Source of the DNA: Halomonas sp. UBA3074
GTDB taxonomy: Bacteria; Pseudomonadota; Gammaproteobacteria; Pseudomonadales; Halomonadaceae
NCBI RefSeq assembly: GCF_002366715.1
Contig: NZ_DFBS01000005.1
Span: 30,289-94,288, forward strand
DNA: 64,000 bases
Reading direction: 5' to 3'
Within the stretch, counting starts at the first letter, position 1. Each line of letters starts with the position of its first letter. Below the pieces are notes generated by a model. It did not search any database. It saw only the letters and a program-made list of their open reading frames with translations, and was not told the origin of the DNA. A program made the translations under genes and the position numbers. Below, one piece after another: positions 57,199 to 64,000 of the stretch.

Positions 57199-57747
57199 TC
57201 AAATTGTCTTTTCACTTCGTTCGCTTGCCCCTGCGCTTGTTGTCGCTGATGCCTGCCCGCTTTGATATGCCTGTTGAAGTCCCTTAAGCACGATGGGCTT
57301 AAGCATCGGTAACGTTTCCCCTGATAATCCACTAAGTATCGTTAAACGAAGGTGTCTGCCACGTGCGTATCCCAGCCAGCAGGGCAGCCATATCGGTACA
57401 GGCATGCTATCCAGCAACTGGATTCGCCAGTGGCGCGGGGTGGCAATGCGTTCCCATAGCCACAGTCGGTTCAACGCTTTTGGCGTTGGCGGTGCACCGC
57501 TATCAATTTTAACGCCTGCACGGGGCTTTTCTATTTGAGCGGGCAGTTCTGCACCTACCAGTAGCAGTGCGCGGCGCATTTCATGAGCAGAGAGTAACCA
57601 CGCCCCTGGCTTGCCATCGGCCACGCCCAAGCCAGTGGCCCACAGTCGAACCCAGGCCGGCTCGCAAGCGTGAGCCCCTAGGCGTTGTAAGCGCTTTTGA
57701 GCGGCGGTCACATCAATCCGCCGGGCTAGTGTTAAGCACTCAACCAT
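57199..57747 (-). CDS. Unknown protein coupled to a sodium:solute symporter
   Basis: I do not recognise this 182-residue protein. It has no signal peptide or clear membrane helix, several tryptophans, and an R/K-rich composition. It includes a WLPCWLGYARGRHLRL segment and a hydrophilic A/S/G/Q tail. The ATG at 57747 overlaps the end of the symporter gene by 8 bases with a GGTGGGCGA ribosome-like site, so it is translated from the symporter message. An ATG at 57762 is also in frame. Coupling suggests a role linked to the symporter or its substrate. Chorismate lyase was considered and does not match. Confidence 0.6.
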   Translation of the reverse strand: MVECLTLARRIDVTAAQKRLQRLGAHACEPAWVRLWATGLGVADGKPGAWLLSAHEMRRALLLVGAELPAQIEKPRAGVKIDSGAPPTPKALNRLWLWERIATPRHWRIQLLDSMPVPIWLPCWLGYARGRHLRLTILSGLSGETLPMLKPIVLKGLQQAYQSGQASATTSAGASERSEKTI

Positions 57748-59383
57748 TCGCCCACCATTCATTCGCCCAACCCTGTAGAAGCGCTAACGTGCCCAGCATG
57801 AGACAAAACCAAACAAATAAACCGATACAGCGACGCCGCGTCAGGCGGGCCTCTTTGCCAATCACCTGAGCGTTATCAGCACGCGCTGCCAGCACGGCCT
57901 GCATGTCGGGTGCCGCTTCCGTCATCATCACATCGCTCAACTGCTCTTGGCTTGGGGCGGGAGCCGTTAGGCTCACGAGATAGCCAACGGACATCGACAC
58001 CGCTACGCCGACGGTGTTGTTGTACAGCCAAGAGATATCGAGTAGCGCAGAGACTGCCCACACGGCACACATACCGACAATGAGCCCCGCCATTGCGCCG
58101 CGCGCATTGGCGCGGTGGCTGAAGATAGCCAACAGGAAAGTGCCGAGCAGGGCGCCGTAGAACCATGAACCGATTTGATTGACCGCCTCGATCACAGGGC
58201 CAAGGTTACCCGCAAAAAAAGCAAACAGGGTGGCATAGAGCCCCCAGAAAATAGTGGCTAGTCGTGACGCTTTTAAGTAATGGGCATCGCTGGCGTTAGG
58301 TTTGATATAGCGGCTATAAAAGTCACGAACGGTCACTGCTGAGAGCGAGTTGAGCGCTGAGTCGAGGCTCGACATGGCCGCGGCAAATACGCCAGCAATT
58401 ACCAAACCGGCCATGCCCGAGGGAAACGCGTTAACAACATAGCGAGGCAGCAGTTCATTGAGGTCGTCCGGGGGCGTTAAACCATGCTGCTGATAATAGG
58501 CCGCCAAGATGACGCCAATGAACAAAAACAGCAGCATTTGTGGAATCAACAAATAGCCACCGATCAGCAACGAGCGCTGGGCATCGAGCACTGAGGGGCT
58601 GGAGAGTACTCGCTGGATTTGGCTCTGATCGGTGCCGAAGTAGGCCACATGGAGGAAAAAACCGCCGAACAGACCTGCCCATAGTGAGTAGGTCACACTG
58701 GGGTCAAAGGACAAATCGATAGCGTTGAACATCCCACTGGCCGCGCCGAAGTCGAAGACATCGCCCCAGCCGCCCGGCAGGCTGGTCACTAAAAAGAAGA
58801 TGCTTAGCAGTGCGCCAAGCCATAGCACGAACATCTGCACCACATCGGTCCAGATCACCGCGCTAATCCCGCCCATCACGGTATAGCTGATGGCTAGCAC
58901 CGCCATGATGATAATCGTGAGGTTGACGCTCCAGCCGGTTACCACCGCAAGCACTAACGCTGGTGCGTAAAGCACCACGCCAGTGGCGAGGCCGCGGGCA
59001 ATTAGAAACAGCAGGGCGGTGAAGGTGCGCGTTGCTGGGCCGAAACGACGCTCAAGCAGTTCATAAATACTATAAATGCCCGCACGGTGGAAAATAGGTA
59101 CCAGCACCAAAATCAACACGATCATGGCCAAGGGCACATTGATAAACGTCACCAGGCGTTCAAGGCCACCCTCGAAGCCCCACCCCGGCGCGCCAATAAA
59201 GGTGATGGCGCTGGCTTGGGTTGCCATGACCGACAGGCCGATGGCCCAACCGGGAATTTTGCGACCGCCTAGAAAATAGTCCTCAGGGTTATGCTGATCC
59301 TTACCGAATCGTGAACCAATCCAGGCGATTAAACTGATGTAACCAATCAAAACGACCGTATCAAAAAGCGTGAACCCTTCCAT
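57740..59383 (-). CDS. Sodium:solute symporter (SSS family)
   Basis: This 547-residue inner-membrane protein has about 13 hydrophobic helices and takes up a solute with Na+. The N-terminus LFDTVVLIGYISLIAWIG, the EDYFLGGRKIPGW motif, QASAITFIGAPG, and SLDSALNSLSAVTVRDFYSRY are SSS signatures with residues near the sodium site. The ATG at 59383 has GGGGAG six bases upstream; 45 upstream codons are open but not conserved. The substrate is unknown; family members carry sugars, amino acids, sialic acid or myo-inositol. The unknown gene at 57199 is translationally coupled. Confidence 0.9.
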   Translation of the reverse strand: MEGFTLFDTVVLIGYISLIAWIGSRFGKDQHNPEDYFLGGRKIPGWAIGLSVMATQASAITFIGAPGWGFEGGLERLVTFINVPLAMIVLILVLVPIFHRAGIYSIYELLERRFGPATRTFTALLFLIARGLATGVVLYAPALVLAVVTGWSVNLTIIIMAVLAISYTVMGGISAVIWTDVVQMFVLWLGALLSIFFLVTSLPGGWGDVFDFGAASGMFNAIDLSFDPSVTYSLWAGLFGGFFLHVAYFGTDQSQIQRVLSSPSVLDAQRSLLIGGYLLIPQMLLFLFIGVILAAYYQQHGLTPPDDLNELLPRYVVNAFPSGMAGLVIAGVFAAAMSSLDSALNSLSAVTVRDFYSRYIKPNASDAHYLKASRLATIFWGLYATLFAFFAGNLGPVIEAVNQIGSWFYGALLGTFLLAIFSHRANARGAMAGLIVGMCAVWAVSALLDISWLYNNTVGVAVSMSVGYLVSLTAPAPSQEQLSDVMMTEAAPDMQAVLAARADNAQVIGKEARLTRRRCIGLFVWFCLMLGTLALLQGWANEWWANG

Positions 59384-59554
59384 GTTCGCTCCCCAATGCC
59401 TAATTTTGTCTAGTGTTTTGATAGTAGCAGGTTGTGCGCCGTTTGCTTTTGCATAAGTCTTAAGGGCTTTTAGCCAGTGAAATGACAACTCGCTTTGCCC
59501 TGCGTGTGCCAGACACACATAATGGTGTTCTATCTTTCTTGAAGGACGAGAGCC

Positions 59555-60247
59555 ATGGTGCGTGAGTCACACTCATCCCCACGATCCGCCAGTGATGCAT
59601 CCGCCCAGTTGGGTGAAGTGGCGTACCTGACGGTGACAGCGGTCAATAACATCGGTGCTTTTTTGCAGTGGGGGCAGCCAAAAGATGTGCTGTTGCCCTT
59701 TAGTGAGCAGCATTTTCGACCTGATGCCGGTAAGCGCGTCCTGGTGATGCTATATAGCGACGACCAAGGGCGACCTGTGGCGTCGATGAAGCTGGATCGT
59801 TTTTTGACCGATGACGCCTGGGCTTTGGAAAAGGGTGATGAGGTCGCCGTGGTAGTGGCTGATCGTACCGATTTGGGTATGAAGGTGGTGGTCAACCATC
59901 GTTACTGGGGGCTTATTTACCAGGATGACGTGACTCAACCCTTGCGCCGTGGCCAATCAGTTAAAGGCTATGTGAAGCAGCGTCGTGAAGATGGCCGCCT
60001 CAATATCTCGCTGTTACCGCCAGGCGCTGCACGATTAGACGTAGTCGGTGACAAGGTTCTAAAAGCATTGCGCGAAAGCGGTGGCTATTTGGCGCTGGGA
60101 GATAAAAGCCCTGCCCATGAAGTTAAAGCGCGCTTAGGGGTTAGTAAAAGTGCTTATAAACAAGCGATTGGCCGACTTTATAAGCAGCAGTTGATCACGT
60201 TAGAGCCTGATGCTATTCGCTTGGTGCCTGGCGCACTTAGCGAGTAG
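59555..60247 (+). CDS. S1-type RNA-binding protein, CvfB-like
   Basis: This 230-residue protein resembles the CvfB/YitL family. It contains S1-like beta-barrel segments: residues about 18-80 with YLTVTAVNNIGAFLQWG, and about 85-155 with LGMKVVVNHRYWGLIY and RRGQSVKGYVKQRREDGRLNISLLPPG. A C-terminal winged helix (about 165-228) follows. CvfB proteins bind RNA and affect expression in some Gram-positives; here the role is unknown. The protein is shorter than the roughly 280-300-residue Gram-positive forms. AAGGACGAG precedes the ATG. Confidence 0.82.
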   Translation: MVRESHSSPRSASDASAQLGEVAYLTVTAVNNIGAFLQWGQPKDVLLPFSEQHFRPDAGKRVLVMLYSDDQGRPVASMKLDRFLTDDAWALEKGDEVAVVVADRTDLGMKVVVNHRYWGLIYQDDVTQPLRRGQSVKGYVKQRREDGRLNISLLPPGAARLDVVGDKVLKALRESGGYLALGDKSPAHEVKARLGVSKSAYKQAIGRLYKQQLITLEPDAIRLVPGALSE

Positions 60248-60324
60248 TTAGCGGGGGCAGTTGGAGCCGGGCGGGCAGTGCGTCATACTGCGGCTCTATT
60301 GTTCATGTTTGGATAGTGCCCCCG

Positions 60325-61281
60325 ATGAGCCAATCAAATCTGCATCTCGGCGTCGTGATGGATCCCATCAGCGACATCGCTTACAAGAAAGACACCACCA
60401 TGGCCATGCTATGGGCTGCCCAGGAGCGTGGTTACACCCTGCACTATATGGAGCAGGAAGACCTTTTCTTGAATGCAGGGCAAGCCTATGCGCGTATGCG
60501 CCCCTTAACGGTGCATCGTGACCCAAATCACTGGTATGACCTAGGCGAAGCGTCGGCCCGCCCACTGGTTGAGTTGGATGTGGTGCTGATGCGTAAAGAT
60601 CCGCCCGTCGATGCTGACTTTACTAACGCCGTGCATCTGCTGGGTTTTGCCGAGCGTGAAGGGGTACTGGTGGTCAACCCCACGGCGGCGTTGTTGCAGT
60701 GTAATGAGAAACTGTTTGCCCAGCAGTTCCCCCAGTGCTGTGCGCCCACGATCGTTGCAAGCCGTGATGACGTACTTCGCGCTTTCCACGCCGAGCACGG
60801 CGATGTGATTTTCAAGCCTCTGGATGGCATGGGCGGTACCGGCATTTTTCATATTGGCCCGGACGGCCGTAATATCGGCGCAGTGATCGAGCAGCTCACC
60901 TTTCGTGGCCAACGCCAAATCATGGCGCAGCGTTACCTGCCGGAAATCAAGGATGGCGATACGCGCATTCTCTTGGTCGATGGTGAACCCGTTCCCTTTG
61001 GCTTGGCGCGCATTCCATCAGCGGGCGAAACCCGTGGCAACCTGGCCGCCGGCGGGCGGGGCGTCAGTCGTGAACTCACCGAGCGTGACCATTGGCTTAT
61101 CCAACAGGTGCAGCCGATGATTCGTGACAAGGGCCTGATGTTCGTGGGTCTCGATGTGATCGGTGACTATATTACGGAAATCAACGTCACCAGCCCTACC
61201 TGCGTGCGTGAAATTGATGACCAACGTGGTACCAATATCGCTGGTTTACTGCTGGATGCCATTGAGCGCCGCTTAGCCTAA
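60325..61281 (+). CDS. gshB: Glutathione synthetase
   Basis: This 318-residue ATP-grasp enzyme joins gamma-glutamylcysteine and glycine to form glutathione. Motifs are LGVVMDPISDIAYKKDTTMAML, VVNPTAALLQCNEKLF, IFKPLDGMGGTGIF (nucleotide binding), FGLARIPSAGETRGNLAAGGRG and TEINVTSPTCVREID. The ATG at 60325 is chosen over a GTG three codons upstream. It is followed by yqgE and ruvX in the conserved order. Confidence 0.96.
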   Translation: MSQSNLHLGVVMDPISDIAYKKDTTMAMLWAAQERGYTLHYMEQEDLFLNAGQAYARMRPLTVHRDPNHWYDLGEASARPLVELDVVLMRKDPPVDADFTNAVHLLGFAEREGVLVVNPTAALLQCNEKLFAQQFPQCCAPTIVASRDDVLRAFHAEHGDVIFKPLDGMGGTGIFHIGPDGRNIGAVIEQLTFRGQRQIMAQRYLPEIKDGDTRILLVDGEPVPFGLARIPSAGETRGNLAAGGRGVSRELTERDHWLIQQVQPMIRDKGLMFVGLDVIGDYITEINVTSPTCVREIDDQRGTNIAGLLLDAIERRLA

Positions 61282-61354
61282 GCGCGGCTCCACTCTTATA
61301 ATGTCATTTAATTTACGCTATGCCTGCTGAATGCCAGCAGGCAGTGGGAGACGC

Positions 61355-61912
61355 ATGCAAAGTTTGAAACATCACTTTTTAATGGCCATGCCGCATTTAG
61401 AAGACCCTAATTTTGCCGGTAGTCTGATTTATCTTTGCGATCACGATAACAACGGCTGCATGGGGGTGATTACTAACCGACCGTTAGAGATTACGCTTGA
61501 GGCGCTGTTTGACCAGTTGGAATTAGGCGGTGAAACAAGCCCGCACCGCAATGCACCGGTCTATTACGGTGGGCCTATGCATAAAGATCGTGGCTTCATT
61601 CTGCATGTCGGCGATAGCCAGCAGTGGGACTCGAGCATCCAGGTGGAAGATGGCATTGCGCTGACTACATCGCTGGATATTCTTCAGGCCTTTGCTGCCG
61701 GCGAGGGGCCTGAGCACTTTTTAGTCTGCTTAGGCTGCGCGGGCTGGGAGGTTGGCCAATTGGAAGAAGAGCTGAAAGAGAATAGCTGGCTAACGGTAGA
61801 AGCGGAGAGCAGCGTGCTCTTCAACACCCCGCCCGTGGAGCGGTTAGCAGCGGCGGCAGGTTTGTTAGGTGTCGATCTTAACCTAATGACCCGAGACGCG
61901 GGGCACGCCTGA
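61355..61912 (+). CDS. UPF0301 family protein YqgE/AlgH
   Basis: This 185-residue UPF0301 protein has the family start QSLKHHFLMAMPHLEDPNFAGSLIYLCDHD and the motifs GVITNRPLEI, YYGGPMHKDRGFILH and FLVCLGCAGWEVGQLEEEL. The biochemical role is unsettled; AlgH was named for an effect on alginate in Pseudomonas. The ATG at 61355 follows GGGAG; the 8 upstream codons are not conserved. Its stop overlaps the ruvX start by one base. Confidence 0.93.
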   Translation: MQSLKHHFLMAMPHLEDPNFAGSLIYLCDHDNNGCMGVITNRPLEITLEALFDQLELGGETSPHRNAPVYYGGPMHKDRGFILHVGDSQQWDSSIQVEDGIALTTSLDILQAFAAGEGPEHFLVCLGCAGWEVGQLEEELKENSWLTVEAESSVLFNTPPVERLAAAAGLLGVDLNLMTRDAGHA

Positions 61913-62367
61913 TGGCCGAGGCGGGGCAGCGCTTAATCCTGGCGTTTGACTACGGCACGCGGCGTATCGGCGTGGCGGTGGGCAACGAGTTGCTGCGCAG
62001 TGCGCGCGAGCTTACGCCACTGACGGCGCGGGATGGGATTCCTGATTGGAAGGTTGTCGAGCGGCTGCTTAGCGAGTGGCAGCCCGATCTGCTAGTGGTG
62101 GGTTTGCCGCTGAATATGGATGGTAGCGAATCAGACATGAGCACCCGTGCGCGCAAGTTCGGTAACCGCCTGCATGGCCGTTTTGGAAAACCATGTGAAA
62201 TGGTCGATGAGCGTGGCACCACGCGGGAGGCGAAAATGATCGCTCGCGAGGCGGGCCATAAAGGCAACTACCGTCAAGATAGTGTCGATGGCATTGCTGC
62301 TATTCTTATTCTTGAGGGCTGGTTTGCCCACCAGGAAGGCCTGCCCGGCGGGCGTCTTTCGCTGTAG
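61912..62367 (+). CDS. ruvX: RuvX/YqgF Holliday-junction resolvase-like nuclease
   Basis: This 151-residue RNase H-fold protein has catalytic acidic motifs in LAFDYGTRRIGVAVGN (near 11), the strand VVGLPLNMDG, DERGTTREAK and the final DSVDGIAAILILEGWF. YqgF is implicated in processing of the 5' end of pre-16S rRNA in E. coli and is annotated as a putative resolvase. It is coupled to yqgE through an ATGA overlap. It is convergent with pyrB, with 27 bases between. Confidence 0.94.
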   Translation: MAEAGQRLILAFDYGTRRIGVAVGNELLRSARELTPLTARDGIPDWKVVERLLSEWQPDLLVVGLPLNMDGSESDMSTRARKFGNRLHGRFGKPCEMVDERGTTREAKMIAREAGHKGNYRQDSVDGIAAILILEGWFAHQEGLPGGRLSL

Positions 62368-62394
62368 CGCGTTAGTGTCCTAACGACTATGAAT

Positions 62395-63420
62395 TTAGCG
62401 ATCCAGTGTGCCGATCTGGGAGGGTACGTACCAACGTACTGGGCGTGTGTCCTGCTCGATCAATTCATCGACCTTTAACAACGTGGCAAAAATCGCCATT
62501 CGCATCGGAATACCGTTATCCGTCTGACGGAAAATCGCTAATCGCGGGTCGCCATTTAAATCCACGTTCAAATCATTGGCGCCTGGACGGCTATCCCGTG
62601 GCAATGGGTGCATCACGATAGTGCTCTGGCTGCAGCGCTGATCCAAAAAATCGCGATTGACCATAAAGTCATCGGAAAGCCCCTGAAAACTCTCATTCAT
62701 CTCATCGGTAAAGCGCTCTTTCTGAATCCTTGTTGTATACACCACATCCAAATCCGAAAAGTCGCTGGCCAGTGAGTCGCGCTGCTCGATGCGGTGGCCG
62801 CGTGATGCTACTAAGTCAATCAGCTTGGACGGCATCTCGAGGCCTGGCGGTGAGACCAGGGTAATGCGCAGTGGGTCATAAAGTGATAAAAGCTTGATCA
62901 GTGAATGAACGGTACGGCCGTACTTCAAGTCGCCGGTCAGTAAAATATGCGCACCGGTCAGCGATTTACCCAGGCGCTGAAACTCTTTATCAATCGTATA
63001 AAGGTCAAGTAGTGCTTGGCTAGGATGTTCCCCAGGGCCATCACCGCCATTAATCACCGGTACATTAGTGGCTGCGGCAAACTCTGCAACGGAACCCTGG
63101 TCGGGGTGGCGCATCACTATGGCATCACAGTAGCCACTCATTACGCGGCTGGTGTCATAGAGTGATTCGCCTTTCGCCATGGAAGAGAAAGTAAACCCTG
63201 TCGTGTCACAGACACTGCCACCTAGTCGACAAAAGGCTGCATGAAAACTGACGCGCGTGCGTGTACTGGCTTCAAAGAACAGATTGCCGAGTACCGCTCC
63301 TTCCAACACACGCGTTACTTGGCGCCGCTGAGCTATCGGCTCCATGCGTGCAGCGACACGCAGTAAGTGGTCAACGCTTTCACGGTTTAATGAGTCGACA
63401 GTTAGCAGGTGGTGGCTCAT
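62395..63420 (-). CDS. pyrB: Aspartate carbamoyltransferase catalytic subunit
   Basis: This 341-residue enzyme makes carbamoyl-aspartate in pyrimidine synthesis. The carbamoyl-phosphate motif FFEASTRTRVSF is present, as are the lysine loop MAKGESLYDT, the HPSQALLDLYTI region and VMHPLPRDSRPG. GAGG lies seven bases before the ATG at 63420; 15 upstream codons are open but not conserved. The protein is longer than E. coli PyrB (311). No pyrI, pyrR or dihydroorotase-like pyrC partner is adjacent, although in Pseudomonas ruvX is followed by pyrR-pyrB-pyrC. Confidence 0.95.
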   Translation of the reverse strand: MSHHLLTVDSLNRESVDHLLRVAARMEPIAQRRQVTRVLEGAVLGNLFFEASTRTRVSFHAAFCRLGGSVCDTTGFTFSSMAKGESLYDTSRVMSGYCDAIVMRHPDQGSVAEFAAATNVPVINGGDGPGEHPSQALLDLYTIDKEFQRLGKSLTGAHILLTGDLKYGRTVHSLIKLLSLYDPLRITLVSPPGLEMPSKLIDLVASRGHRIEQRDSLASDFSDLDVVYTTRIQKERFTDEMNESFQGLSDDFMVNRDFLDQRCSQSTIVMHPLPRDSRPGANDLNVDLNGDPRLAIFRQTDNGIPMRMAIFATLLKVDELIEQDTRPVRWYVPSQIGTLDR

Positions 63421-63532
63421 GACGGACCTCAGCAAGGTGGTAGAGGCGCCTAGTGTAACCGCCAATGAGGGTGTCGCCGAAGGGGTTTAATCCACTCACT
63501 ATGACGAATCTGTCATTTTTCTACAAAAGCCC

Positions 63533-63561
63533 TTGCCAACCCGGCCGCGAATCCGTAAAGT
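63533..63561 (+). promoter_or_regulatory. rRNA operon promoter P1
   Basis: TTGCCA (63533-63538) and TAAAGT (63556-63561) are 17 bases apart, with an A/T-rich UP-like stretch just upstream. A hairpin with a GAAA loop (arms 63605-63610 and 63615-63620) lies in the early transcript. Confidence 0.7.
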
Positions 63562-63679
63562 ACGCATCCGCTGCCGGGGACGTCAAGCGTTACCAGCGGT
63601 GAATGAAGGTGAAAACCTTCGGTTTGTCAGGTAGTTAGCGGTTTTGGATGTGGTTAGGTTGGCATCGAAAACAACGCCC

Positions 63680-63707
63680 TTGACAATCACCAGGAAATGC
63701 GTAGAAT
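63680..63707 (+). promoter_or_regulatory. rRNA operon promoter P2
   Basis: TTGACA (63680-63685) and TAGAAT (63702-63707) are 16 bases apart and followed by a GC-rich start region, as in stringently controlled rRNA promoters. It lies about 147 bases after P1, the usual tandem layout. Confidence 0.8.
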
Positions 63708-64000
63708 ACGCCTTCCTCGCTGAGGCAAGCCAAGTCAACGGCCAGCCGGGTAGCTAAGTTAGTTAGCTATCACAGCGAAACAGCTCTTTAACAATTTGAT
63801 CAGGTAATTCATGTGGGCGCTTGCTAATGTTGGTGACAAATCACCAAATATCAAGGCAAGCGAACATATCGATACTCTTCATGCCGTTGCTTTTAAGTAA
63901 CGTTGTGAAATTAGTATCACAGTGAATTCGTTTGAACCTTGAGCCAAGTTTGATCCGCTTTTGTTGCTTTCGAGTAACGAGTAAGGATCACAATGATTGT
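63708..64000 (+). other. Leader of a ribosomal RNA operon (upstream of 16S rRNA)
   Basis: The leader contains the antitermination boxA-type GCTCTTTAACAA (63783-63794) followed by an ATTTGATCAGGTAATTCATGTGGGC segment, closely like the E. coli rrn leader. The rest should include the RNase III stem for 16S maturation. The 16S sequence itself (starting with its GAGTTTGATC-type 5' end) is not reached before the window ends. Confidence 0.85.

Noticed and set aside
57199..57747. Chorismate lyase (UbiC) for the unknown gene beside the symporter
   Set aside because: The length is similar, but the UbiC motifs are not present.
1..64000. CRISPR arrays, tRNA genes, prophage or transposase genes
   Set aside because: No regularly spaced repeats, tRNA-like T-loop/anticodon patterns, or transposase/integrase proteins were seen on either strand.

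Overview
The window is a near-origin segment of a gammaproteobacterial chromosome, most likely from the Halomonadaceae (Halomonas and relatives). This rests on the block rpmH-rnpA-yidC-mnmE beside dnaA-dnaN-recF-gyrB, on Pseudomonas/Halomonas-type gene order (rpiA/ilvA, fau-6S RNA-zapA-UPF0149-pepP-ubiH-ubiI, gpmI-envC-ctpA, yibN-secB), and on moderately GC-rich coding with gammaproteobacterial protein signatures. I recognised this by eye and cannot name a species.

Layout. 1-600: the first codons of mnmG (minus strand) and an AT-rich, DnaA-box-rich intergenic region. 604-4587 (minus): a polar amino acid ABC transporter operon, erpA and argC. 4781-9625 (plus): a ClC transporter, hemJ, thiD, hemL and a small secreted protein. 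9722-14137: a CsgD-like regulator (minus), then rdgB-hemW, an OmpA-type lipoprotein and rlmJ (plus). 14161-18061 (minus): mnmE, yidC, rnpA, rpmH. 18062-18595: a second DnaA-box cluster. 18596-24967 (plus): dnaA, dnaN, recF, gyrB. Four perfect parS sites lie between 21780 and 25717, two of them inside recF. 25059-28827 (minus): gmhB, glyS, glyQ.

28937-42007 is a lipopolysaccharide inner-core locus: hldD, waaF, an OpgB-like transferase, a YrbL-like kinase, four glycosyltransferases, kdkA, opsX, hldE and waaA. Together with gmhB these genes make ADP-heptose, attach and phosphorylate Kdo, add heptose and decorate the core. The middle (about 32.6-37.4 kb) is clearly AT-richer than its flanks and looks like exchanged strain-specific DNA. 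The kdkA/opsX pairing suggests a Haemophilus-like single phosphorylated Kdo.

42043-55063 is housekeeping: rpiA, ilvA, a 32-codon membrane-peptide gene, fau, 6S RNA, zapA, a UPF0149 gene, pepP, two ubiquinone hydroxylases, ctpA, envC and gpmI. A 162-bp TA-flanked palindromic element (MITE-like) sits at 55171-55332. 55430-63420 carries yibN, secB, rsmE, a sodium:solute symporter with a coupled unknown gene, a CvfB-like S1 protein, gshB, yqgE, ruvX and pyrB. From about 63530 to the end are tandem rRNA promoters and the leader of a ribosomal RNA operon whose 16S gene begins beyond the window.

I saw no CRISPR array, tRNA gene, prophage or transposase gene. The least ordinary features are the parS sites written into recF, the two separated DnaA-box clusters, the 162-bp palindrome, the structured region with a micro-gene at 44.5-44.7 kb, and several unexplained perfect inverted repeats in regulatory positions.
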